From NCBI RefSeq assembly GCF_002192255.1, contig NZ_CP021768.1, forward strand, positions 2,064,001-2,128,000: a DNA stretch of 64,000 nucleotides, in the 5' to 3' direction. The DNA comes from Stenotrophomonas sp. WZN-1. GTDB lineage: Bacteria; Pseudomonadota; Gammaproteobacteria; Xanthomonadales; Xanthomonadaceae. The notes under the pieces were generated by a model, which saw only the letters and a program-made list of their open reading frames with translations, had not been told where the DNA came from and ran no database searches. The translations under genes and the position numbers were made by a program. Each line of letters begins with the position of its first letter. Positions within the stretch are counted from its first letter, which is position 1. Of this stretch, positions 57,393 through 64,000 are shown piece by piece.

Positions 57393-57411
57393 GTGACCGG
57401 GCCCATCGCAG

Positions 57412-57481
57412 GTAGCGCCGGGCCATGCCCGGCGGAATCAAGGGCCGCGCTGGGCGCTCGCCGGGCATGGCCCGGCGCTAC
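57412..57481. repeat. Inverted SMAG doublet between the GGDEF-EAL gene and flhB
   Basis: GTAG + CGCCGGGC-CAT-GCCCGGCG (57412-57434) and CGCCGGGC-ATG-GCCCGGCG + CTAC (57459-57481). The CTAC end supplies the TAG stop codon of the neighbouring gene. Almost the same sequence recurs at 37236-37291. Confidence 0.85.
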
Positions 57482-59607
57482 CCCGGGGGCCGGTCCTGCG
57501 GGCTCTGCGCCAGTTCCACCCGAGGCCGGGGCAGGTCGTGCAGTTGCATGAAGCGGGGGGCATCGACCGGGCGGCCAAGCAGGTAGCCCTGCAGGAAGTC
57601 GCAGCCCAGGCGCTCCAGGTAGGCGCGCTGGGCGGCGGTTTCCACGCCCTCGGCCACGATGTCCATGTCCAGCGCATGGCCCAGTGCCACGATCGCCGAA
57701 ACGATCACCACGTCCTCGGCGCTGTGTTCCAGGTCGCGCACGAACGCATGGTCGATCTTGATCTCGGTGGCCGGCAGCCGCTTCAGGTACAGCAGGCTGG
57801 AATAGCCGGTTCCGAAATCATCGATGGAGATGCCCACGCCCAGCGCCGATAGTGCCTGCAGCAGGCGCAGGCTGGTGTCGGTGTCGCGCATCACCGTGCT
57901 TTCGGTGATCTCCAGCACCAGGTGGCGCGGGGGGATGCCATGGCGCTCGATCACCTCGCGCACATCCTGCAGCAGGTGTGGCGAGCTGAACTGCACCGGC
58001 GACAGATTTACCGACATCGACCAGCCTTCATGCCCGGCGTCGTGCCAGCGCCGCAGCTGCTGGCAGGCCTGGTCCAGCGCCCAGCGCCCGATCTCGTTGA
58101 TTGCGCCGCTGCGCTCGGCCAGGCGGATGAAACGATCCGGCGGGATCAATCCCTGCTCCGGGTGTCGCCAACGGATCAGTGCCTCGGCTCCAGCCACCTT
58201 CTGCGTGGCCACGCGGATCTTGGGTTGGTAGTTGAGGAACAGCTGTTCGCTGCCGATTGCCCGGCGCAGGTCGGCAAGCAATCGGAACTGTTGCTCGGCG
58301 CTGTCGTTCATCCAGTCGGCGAACAGTACGAATGCGTTGCGCCCCGATTCCTTGGCCTGGTACATCGCGGCATCGGCGAAGGCCATCAGTTGCCGCTCGC
58401 TGGCGGCGTGGTCCGGGCAGATCGCCACACCGATGCTGGCGGTCACCTGCAGTTCGTTGTCCGGCAGCAGGGGGCCGCTGCCGACCGCCTGCAGGATGCG
58501 CCGGGCCAGGGTCGGCAGGTCTTCATCGTGCTCGATGCGCACCACCAGCACGAACTCGTCACCGCCCAGCCGTGCCAGCATATCGTGAGGGCGCAGCAGC
58601 TGGCGGGTGCGCTCGGCCACCGCCACCAGCAGCGCGTCGCCGGCCTGATGGCCATACGCATCGTTGACCTGCTTGAAGCCGTCCAGGTCCATGAACATCA
58701 CCGCGAAACGGCTGCCGCCCTGTTCGGCCTCGGCCAGCGCCTGCACAATGCGACGCTGCAGCAGCAGGCGGTTGGGCAGGCGGGTGAGCGGATCATGCAG
58801 CGCGGCCTGGGTCAGTTCCTGCTGGGCGTCTGTCAATGAGGTGCTCAGCATGGAGTTGCGCAGCCGCAGCAGTTGCGCTTCCACGCGCTGGTCCAGCCAT
58901 GAGACCACCAGCACCACGGCCAGGATCGCCACGGTCAGCACCACCACCAGCATCGCCAGCCACTCGTTCTGCAGGCCATCGCCGACCGCCGCACCGCAGA
59001 TGCTGCCTTCCGGGAAGCGCGCGGCGGCCATGCCGGTGTAGTGCATGCCGACGATGGCCAGACCAAGCAGGCCGGCCGCGGCCAGGCGATCACCGATGCG
59101 GGTGCGCTGGGCGCGCAGGCGGAACGCCACATACAGGGCCGTCCACGAAGCCGCGACTGCCACCATCAGCGAAAACAGCAGCCAGCCCGGGTCGTAGTCG
59201 ATGCCCGGCTGCATGCGCATGGCCGCCATGCCGACGTAGTGCATGCCGGCGATGCCGGTGCCCATCAGCAGCGCGCCGCCGGCCAGCCGCGGATGGGGCA
59301 GCGTGCGCAGCGAAACCAGCCACAGCGCGAACACCGACGAGGCGATGGCGAGCGCAAGCGAAAGCAGCGTGATGGGAAGGTCGTAGCCGAGCGGAATGGG
59401 CAGGTCGAAGGCCAGCATGCCGATGAAGTGCATCGACCAGATGCCCAGGCCCATGGCGAAGCCACCCCCCAGGCGCCACCACCAGGCGGCGCCCTTGCCG
59501 GGTGCGGTCACCGTGCGCCCAGCCATCGCCAGCGCGGTGTATGAGGCCATCACGGCGACCAGCAGCGAGATCACCACCAGCCACGGGTTGTACGTGCCTA
59601 CCAGCAT
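57478..59607 (-). CDS. MHYT-GGDEF-EAL membrane protein (c-di-GMP turnover)
   Basis: Protein of 709 residues. The N-terminal ~240 are a seven-helix MHYT sensor with three repeats (SMHFIGM, GMHYVGM, GMHYTGM) proposed to bind copper for O2, CO or NO sensing. A GGDEF domain (about 265-430) has an intact LGGDEF and so may make c-di-GMP. The EAL domain (about 445-690) has GAEALIRW, DDFGTGYSSL and KIDHAFV, and so is probably able to degrade it. It is inserted between fliR and flhB, splitting the usual fli-flh string. The stop codon lies within a SMAG palindrome. Probably feeds YcgR-dependent motility control. Confidence 0.93.
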   Translation of the reverse strand: MLVGTYNPWLVVISLLVAVMASYTALAMAGRTVTAPGKGAAWWWRLGGGFAMGLGIWSMHFIGMLAFDLPIPLGYDLPITLLSLALAIASSVFALWLVSLRTLPHPRLAGGALLMGTGIAGMHYVGMAAMRMQPGIDYDPGWLLFSLMVAVAASWTALYVAFRLRAQRTRIGDRLAAAGLLGLAIVGMHYTGMAAARFPEGSICGAAVGDGLQNEWLAMLVVVLTVAILAVVLVVSWLDQRVEAQLLRLRNSMLSTSLTDAQQELTQAALHDPLTRLPNRLLLQRRIVQALAEAEQGGSRFAVMFMDLDGFKQVNDAYGHQAGDALLVAVAERTRQLLRPHDMLARLGGDEFVLVVRIEHDEDLPTLARRILQAVGSGPLLPDNELQVTASIGVAICPDHAASERQLMAFADAAMYQAKESGRNAFVLFADWMNDSAEQQFRLLADLRRAIGSEQLFLNYQPKIRVATQKVAGAEALIRWRHPEQGLIPPDRFIRLAERSGAINEIGRWALDQACQQLRRWHDAGHEGWSMSVNLSPVQFSSPHLLQDVREVIERHGIPPRHLVLEITESTVMRDTDTSLRLLQALSALGVGISIDDFGTGYSSLLYLKRLPATEIKIDHAFVRDLEHSAEDVVIVSAIVALGHALDMDIVAEGVETAAQRAYLERLGCDFLQGYLLGRPVDAPRFMQLHDLPRPRVELAQSPQDRPPG

Positions 59608-59771
59608 TCGTCAGTCTCCCGGACCTGCCTGTCGACGGAAACTACGGTGGGGCATGCATGAGGCAGGCAGACGCAGGGCGCCGGCCACGTGCGGCATCCC
59701 CCCGGTTGCCGCGCATTCACTCTAACGCGCAGACCGGGGGGGACTTCAAGCGGCAATTCGTGATGATCGGG

Positions 59772-60563
59772 TCAGTGTGTGACCGCGTCCGCAGCCTGGA
59801 AGGCGGCGTCGAACAGGCGCTGTACCGGCGGCCCCATTTCCCCGGCCAGCAGGGCCAGCAGGAACAGGCCCAGCAGCAGCGAGACCGGCAGGCCCAGCTG
59901 GATCGGATTCAGCGCAGGCGCGGCGCGCGCCAGCACGCCGAAGGCGAGGTTCACGGCCAGCATCGCCACGGTGAGCGGAATGGCCAGCGTCAGCGCGCCA
60001 CGCAGCACGGTCAGCAGGAAGGTCGGGGCGATGCTGAAGAAGGCGTGCGGGTCCGGCAGCGGGGCGCCGATCGGCAGTGCGCGGTAGCTGTCCACCAGCA
60101 GCGAGATCAATGCGAGGTGACCGTTGGCGGTGAAGAACAGCAGTCCGAACAGCAGGTAGAACCACTGGCCGATCACACCCGAGGTGCCGCCGCGCAGCGG
60201 ATCGCTCATCTGCGCGAAGGCCAGGCCGGTGCCCTGGGCGATCAGTTCGCCGGCCATCGCACCGGCTTCGAACACCAGCCGCAGCATGAAGCCGATGGAT
60301 ACGCCGATGGCCAGTTCGCGGGCGATGGTCAGCACGGTGGCGGCGTCGAAGCCGGTCCAGTCCGGTACCGGTGGCAGCAACGGCGCCAGTGCAATGGCCA
60401 GTGTACCGGCCAGTACCACGCGCACCCGCGACGGTACCGCGCGGGTCCCGACCATGGGCATGGCCATGGCCACCGCACCGATGCGCAGCATGGTCCACAG
60501 CACGGTGCCGATCATGCCGAAGGCCTGCAGGCCGTCGGCAGCCATCTGGGTGGCGGCGTCCAT
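59772..60563 (-). CDS. fliR: FliR: flagellar export gate protein
   Basis: Protein of 263 residues with about six membrane helices and the family features WTMLRIGAVAMAMPMVGTRAVPSRVR near the N-terminus and LPVSLLLGLFLLALLAGEMGP near the C-terminus. With FliP and FliQ it forms the export gate pore. It follows fliQ by 13 bp and ends the fliLMNOPQR string. Confidence 0.95.
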   Translation of the reverse strand: MDAATQMAADGLQAFGMIGTVLWTMLRIGAVAMAMPMVGTRAVPSRVRVVLAGTLAIALAPLLPPVPDWTGFDAATVLTIARELAIGVSIGFMLRLVFEAGAMAGELIAQGTGLAFAQMSDPLRGGTSGVIGQWFYLLFGLLFFTANGHLALISLLVDSYRALPIGAPLPDPHAFFSIAPTFLLTVLRGALTLAIPLTVAMLAVNLAFGVLARAAPALNPIQLGLPVSLLLGLFLLALLAGEMGPPVQRLFDAAFQAADAVTH

Positions 60564-60576
60564 CGAAGCGCGTGTC

Positions 60577-60846
60577 CTAGCCGATCAGATGCGGAATGCG
60601 CTGGAACAGCAGCGTGGTGAATTCAACCAGGTGGCCGATCAGCAGGCTGCCCAGCGCGAACAGCACCGCGGTCAGCGCTGCTGCCTTGGCGACGAAGGCG
60701 ATGGTAGGTTCATTGAGCTGGGTCGCGGCCTGCACGACACCGACCACCACGCCCACCACCAGTACGGTGAGCAGCAGCGGGCCGGCCACCCACAGCACGG
60801 TGATCAGGCCGCCACGCAGTTCGGTCAAGGCAAGTTCGGGAGACAT
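60577..60846 (-). CDS. fliQ: FliQ: flagellar export gate protein
   Basis: Protein of 89 residues with two membrane helices (about 14-40 and 50-72) and the conserved NEPTIAFVAKAAALTAVLFALG-type segment. Four copies assemble around FliP/FliR in relatives. A 60-bp gap with a degenerate REP palindrome separates it from fliP. Confidence 0.95.
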   Translation of the reverse strand: MSPELALTELRGGLITVLWVAGPLLLTVLVVGVVVGVVQAATQLNEPTIAFVAKAAALTAVLFALGSLLIGHLVEFTTLLFQRIPHLIG

Positions 60847-60865
60847 TCGGGTTCCATCTGCTCAT

Positions 60866-60889
60866 GTAGCGCCGAGCGCATGCTCGACT
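60866..60889 (-). repeat. Degenerate SMAG-like palindrome between fliP and fliQ
   Basis: GTAGC GCCGAGC-GCAT-GCTCGaCT with one mismatch, inside the fli operon. Potential mRNA-processing or attenuation hairpin. Confidence 0.5.
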
Positions 60890-60906
60890 GCGCTTTACGG
60901 GGAAAA

Positions 60907-61686
60907 TCAGGCCGGATTGAAGCTGGCCGCCAGCGTGCCCACGGTCAGCACCCAGCCATCCACCAGCACGAACAGCAGGATCTTGAACGGTGCCGACACC
61001 AGCATCGGCGACAGCATCATCATGCCCATCGACATCAGCACGCTGGCCACCACCAGGTCGATGATCACGAACGGGATGAAGATCAGGAAGCCGATCTCGA
61101 AAGCGGTCTTCAGTTCGCTGGTCACGAACGAGGCGACCAGCACCGGGAACGGGATCGCATCGGGGCTGGCGTAGGTGCCGTGCCCGGCGATGCCGGCGAA
61201 GGTCATCAGGTCGGTCTCGCGGATCTGCGCCAGCATGAACCCGCGCAGCGGCTGCGTGGTCAATGTCCAGGCGGTCTGGAAGTCGATGTCACCGTTGAGA
61301 TAGGGCGCCATGCCGGTGCTCCACGCCTTGTCCCAGGTCGGCATCATCACCATCGCGGTGAGGAACAGGGCCAGGCCCAGCAGTACCTGGTTGGACGGCG
61401 TCTGCCCGGTACCCAGCGCCTGGCGCAGCAGGCCCAGCACAATGATGATGCGGGTGAACGAGGTCAGCACCAGCAGCATCGACGGGATCAGGGTGATCGC
61501 GGTCATCAGCAGCAGGGTCTGCAGCGGCAGGCTGACCGGCGCGCCTCCGATCTTGCCGACGTTGATGTCCGGCAGCGGGGTGGTCGGTGCGCCGGGCGCG
61601 GCGAACGCCAGTGCCGGCAACAGGCACAGGGCGAGCATCAGCAGCCACGGCATCAGGGTGGCAGGACGGGTACGGGTGACACGCAT
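60907..61686 (-). CDS. fliP: FliP: flagellar export gate protein
   Basis: Protein of 259 residues with a cleavable signal peptide (LMLALCLLPALAFA, then APGAP), as usual for FliP, and four membrane helices. Signature LLLMTAITLIPSMLLVLTSFTRIIIVLG and PFVIIDLVVASVLMSMGMMM are visible. Start ATG 61686 lies 1 bp after the fliO stop. Confidence 0.96.
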   Translation of the reverse strand: MRVTRTRPATLMPWLLMLALCLLPALAFAAPGAPTTPLPDINVGKIGGAPVSLPLQTLLLMTAITLIPSMLLVLTSFTRIIIVLGLLRQALGTGQTPSNQVLLGLALFLTAMVMMPTWDKAWSTGMAPYLNGDIDFQTAWTLTTQPLRGFMLAQIRETDLMTFAGIAGHGTYASPDAIPFPVLVASFVTSELKTAFEIGFLIFIPFVIIDLVVASVLMSMGMMMLSPMLVSAPFKILLFVLVDGWVLTVGTLAASFNPA

Positions 61687-61687
61687 G

Positions 61688-62107
61688 TCAGGGATCCTTG
61701 CGCAGCCGCTGCTGCAGCAGCTGGGCGAAATTCGGCAGGTTCTTGAAATCCGGCACGCGCACCGGCGCCGGTGGCGGCAAGGGTTCGGGCAGGGTATGCA
61801 GGGTGTTGATGCCGCCGGCGGTGACGCCCAGCAGCAGTTGCTGGCCGTTGACCTCCACCACCACCACGCGCTCCTTGGCGCCGACGCTGAGGCTGGCCAC
61901 CAGCTTCATGCCTTCGGCAGGGCGGAAGCCGCTGCCGGGCATGCGCTTGAGCAACCAGCCCAGGCCGATCACCAGCGCCAGCACCGCCAGCAACGCCAGC
62001 ACCGCACCGAACAGGCTGGGTGCAGCGGCCGCGTGCTGGCCGACCTGTGGGCCGATCGGCGCGGCGGTCTTGCCGACCGCCAGCAGGGTGGAGGCCAGCA
62101 GGCTCAA
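61688..62107 (-). CDS. fliO: FliO: export-gate assembly protein
   Basis: Protein of 139 residues with one strong membrane helix (about 31-53, LFGAVLALLAVLALVIGLGWLL) and a small cytoplasmic domain (VASLSVGAKERVVVVEVNGQQLLLGVT). It assists assembly of FliP. It overlaps fliN by 4 bp. Confidence 0.92.
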   Translation of the reverse strand: MSLLASTLLAVGKTAAPIGPQVGQHAAAAPSLFGAVLALLAVLALVIGLGWLLKRMPGSGFRPAEGMKLVASLSVGAKERVVVVEVNGQQLLLGVTAGGINTLHTLPEPLPPPAPVRVPDFKNLPNFAQLLQQRLRKDP

Positions 62108-62439
62108 CGCAGTCTCCGGATCCGCTCGCTCGGGCTGACCACGTCGGTCAGGCGCACGCCGAAGCGGTCATTGATCACCACCACTTCGCCGTGGGCGATC
62201 AGGGTGCCGTTGACGAATACGTCCAGCGATTCGCCGGCACCGCGCTCCAGTTCCACCACCGAACCCTGGTTGAGCTGCAGCAGGTTGCGGATCGGCAGGC
62301 GGGCACGACCGACTTCCAGAGACAGGGTCACCGGCACGTCGAGGATCACGTCCAGGTTCAGGTCCGGACCGTTCGCCTCATCGGCCTGCAGGCTGCTGAA
62401 CTGGGCCGGGGTCGGTTCGAGGGCGTCGATATCGTTCAT
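62104..62439 (-). CDS. fliN: FliN: flagellar motor switch protein
   Basis: C-ring protein of 111 residues: LDVILDVPVTLSLEVGRARLPIRNLLQL, then GSVVELERGAGESLDVFVNG and GEVVVINDRFGVRLTDVVSP, the complete SpoA domain. ATG 62439 overlaps the fliM stop; the longer frame runs back through fliM and is rejected. Confidence 0.96.
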   Translation of the reverse strand: MNDIDALEPTPAQFSSLQADEANGPDLNLDVILDVPVTLSLEVGRARLPIRNLLQLNQGSVVELERGAGESLDVFVNGTLIAHGEVVVINDRFGVRLTDVVSPSERIRRLR

Positions 62440-63440
62440 TGCGGGTCTTCCTGGATGACGGGTACGCGCGGGCGGGTGCCCGGCGGATGGGTAGCGGTGA
62501 TCTTCACGGCGTTCATGCCGTTGGCGATGCCGAACTCGCCGGTGAATACCGGGATGTTCTCCACGCACAGCGGCACCTGCGGGCTCAGGTCGATCGGCAG
62601 GATGTCGCCGACCTTCAGCTGGGTCAGGTCGCGCAGGGTCATGCGCTTGCTGGCCAGTACGCTGGACAGGGTGACTTCGGCGATGTTGAGCTGTTCACGC
62701 AGGGTCTTGCCCCAGCTCTCGTCGCGGTCGTTGCGGTCGCTCTGGATGCCGGCGTCGAGCAGTTCGCGGATCGGTTCCAGCATCGAGTAGGGCAGGGTGA
62801 CGTGGATGTCGCCGCCACCGCCGTCGAGCTCGACGTGCAGGCGGCACACCACCACGTACTCGCGCGGCGTCACGATGTTGGCGAAATGCGGGTTGATCTC
62901 CGAGTTGATGTACTCGAAGTCGACGTCCATCACTGGTGCCCACGCTTCGCGCAGGTCGGCGAAGGTCTGCTTCAGCAGCAGGTGGATCACCCGCATTTCG
63001 GTGGCGGTGAATTCGCGGCCCTCGATGCGGGTGGGGTAGCGCCCGTCGCCGCCGAAGAAGTTGTCGACGATGGCGAACACCAGGGTCGGCTCGAACACGA
63101 TCAGGCCGGTACCGCGCAGCGGCTTGAAGCGGATCAGGTTCAGGTTGGTCGGCACATACAGCGAGTGCATGTAGTCGTTGAACTTGATCAGTTCGATGCC
63201 GCGCACCGACAGCTCGGCCGAGCGGCGGATCAGGTTGAACAGGCCGATCCGCCACAGGCGCGCGAAGCGCTCGTGGACCATTTCCAGGGTCGGCATGCGA
63301 CCACGGATGATGCGGTCCTGGCTGGCGAAGTCGTACGAACGCGCTTCGCCTGACGGGGGCTCCGCATCGGTCTCGACCGCGCCACTGTCCACGCCGTGGA
63401 GCAGGGCATCGATCTCGTCCTGGGACAGCAGATCATTCAT
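62436..63440 (-). CDS. fliM: FliM: flagellar motor switch protein
   Basis: C-ring protein of 334 residues. N-terminal LLSQDEIDALLHGVD is the CheY-P-binding peptide. A middle domain (GRMPTLEMVHERFARLWR; TGLIVFEPTLVFAIVDNFFGGDGR contains the GGDGR-type motif) and a C-terminal SpoA domain (LRDLTQLKVGDILPIDL) follow. It starts 10 bp after fliL. Confidence 0.96.
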   Translation of the reverse strand: MNDLLSQDEIDALLHGVDSGAVETDAEPPSGEARSYDFASQDRIIRGRMPTLEMVHERFARLWRIGLFNLIRRSAELSVRGIELIKFNDYMHSLYVPTNLNLIRFKPLRGTGLIVFEPTLVFAIVDNFFGGDGRYPTRIEGREFTATEMRVIHLLLKQTFADLREAWAPVMDVDFEYINSEINPHFANIVTPREYVVVCRLHVELDGGGGDIHVTLPYSMLEPIRELLDAGIQSDRNDRDESWGKTLREQLNIAEVTLSSVLASKRMTLRDLTQLKVGDILPIDLSPQVPLCVENIPVFTGEFGIANGMNAVKITATHPPGTRPRVPVIQEDPQ

Positions 63441-63450
63441 CGGTGGGCCC

Positions 63451-63966
63451 TTACTGGGTCACGAAGCTGGTGAACAGCAGATCGTCGGCGCCGTTGCTGC
63501 CGGTCTCGGCCTTGAGCACTTTCTGCACCTCGGCCAGCGAAGCGGCCTGCAGCTTCTGCTTGCCGGCGACATCGGCGATCTGGTCCGGGCTGACCTGCGA
63601 GAACAGCATCAGCAGGCGCGCGCGGATGGCCGGGGCATGGGTCTTGATCGCTTCCAGCGCGGCCGGGTCGCGGGTCATCAGCTGCACTTCCAGCTGCAGG
63701 TAGCGCGGGCCGTCGAGCGGGCCGTTGAGGTTGACCACGAACGCCGGGTCCAGCGCGAAGTACTGTGCCGGGGCCGGGGTGGCACTCTTCTTCGGCGCCT
63801 GCGCGGTCTTCTCTTCGTGCTTGGACTGGGTGAAGAACCACACGCCGCCACCAGCGGCAGCGGCGGCCAGTACGGCCACCAGTGCGGTGATCAGGATCGG
63901 ACTACGCGGCTTGGCGGCCTTGTCCTTCTCGGCGGTCTTCTTGGTTTTGTCAGCGGCTGCGGCCAC
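63451..63966 (-). CDS. fliL: FliL: stator-associated flagellar protein
   Basis: Protein of 171 residues: short Lys-rich cytoplasmic start, one membrane helix (about 24-46, LITALVAVLAAAAAGGGVWFF), then a periplasmic domain (YFALDPAFVVNLNGPLDGPRYLQLEVQLMT ... IRARLLMLFSQ) of the SPFH-like FliL family, which encircles stators. The start is a GTG at 63966 preceded by AGGAG at a good distance. The promoter and upstream genes are beyond the window edge. Confidence 0.94.
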   Translation of the reverse strand: MAAAADKTKKTAEKDKAAKPRSPILITALVAVLAAAAAGGGVWFFTQSKHEEKTAQAPKKSATPAPAQYFALDPAFVVNLNGPLDGPRYLQLEVQLMTRDPAALEAIKTHAPAIRARLLMLFSQVSPDQIADVAGKQKLQAASLAEVQKVLKAETGSNGADDLLFTSFVTQ

Positions 63967-64000
63967 GGGGTGAAGCTCCTGAGGGTTGCTTCACCGGGAT

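Overview
The window is high-GC gammaproteobacterial chromosome and almost certainly comes from the Stenotrophomonas maltophilia complex (Xanthomonadaceae). It carries an rpf/DSF quorum-sensing cluster without rpfH, a bet choline-to-betaine locus, a polar-flagellum/chemotaxis superoperon, many GTAG-headed (SMAG-type) REP palindromes, and an effector with the Xanthomonadales type IV secretion tail domain (XVIPCD). The species assignment is inferred from gene content and order.

Layout. Positions 1-240 hold the end of a regulator. From 240 to 866 there are two convergent copies of a long palindromic repeat. Then come a succinate-semialdehyde dehydrogenase, an acetolactate-synthase-like enzyme and lysS (867-5651). 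The DSF system follows: rpfG and rpfC read right and meet rpfF and rpfB reading left (5857-11954). The bet locus (12177-17782) has betI-betB-betA reading left and the transporter betT reading right, with a 28-bp palindromic operator between them. Two aconitases follow: acnA, whose 3' end is partly duplicated, and acnB, with a MazE/AbrB-PIN toxin-antitoxin-like pair between them (17975-24435). Positions 24528-26647 hold a lipase-type T4SS effector and its probable lipoprotein immunity protein, followed by an alpha/beta hydrolase.

From 28042 to the right edge everything reads leftward and is devoted to motility. Read in transcription order from the right edge: fliL-M-N-O-P-Q-R, an MHYT-GGDEF-EAL protein, flhB-flhA-flhF-flhG-fliA, cheY-cheZ-cheA, motC-motD, a ParC/ParP-type array-positioning pair, a second signalling set (STAS protein-cheY-cheA), three chemoreceptors, ycgR, cheW, a small periplasmic OB-fold-like protein, and cheR-cheD-cheB. 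Seven sites with a 15-bp spacer and a GCCGATAA-like -10 element (two with altered core bases) precede transcription units here, consistent with control by the FliA encoded in the same cluster. A sigma-54-like site precedes flhB.

The most distinctive items are: (1) the XVIPCD lipase effector/immunity pair; (2) a family of long hairpins with a conserved core but arms that differ from copy to copy while staying self-complementary; (3) a ParP-like CheW protein with four TWDDLPDEV repeats; (4) mosaic gene conversion among chemoreceptor genes; (5) the duplicated end of acnA. No rRNA, tRNA, CRISPR array, integrase or transposase was found.
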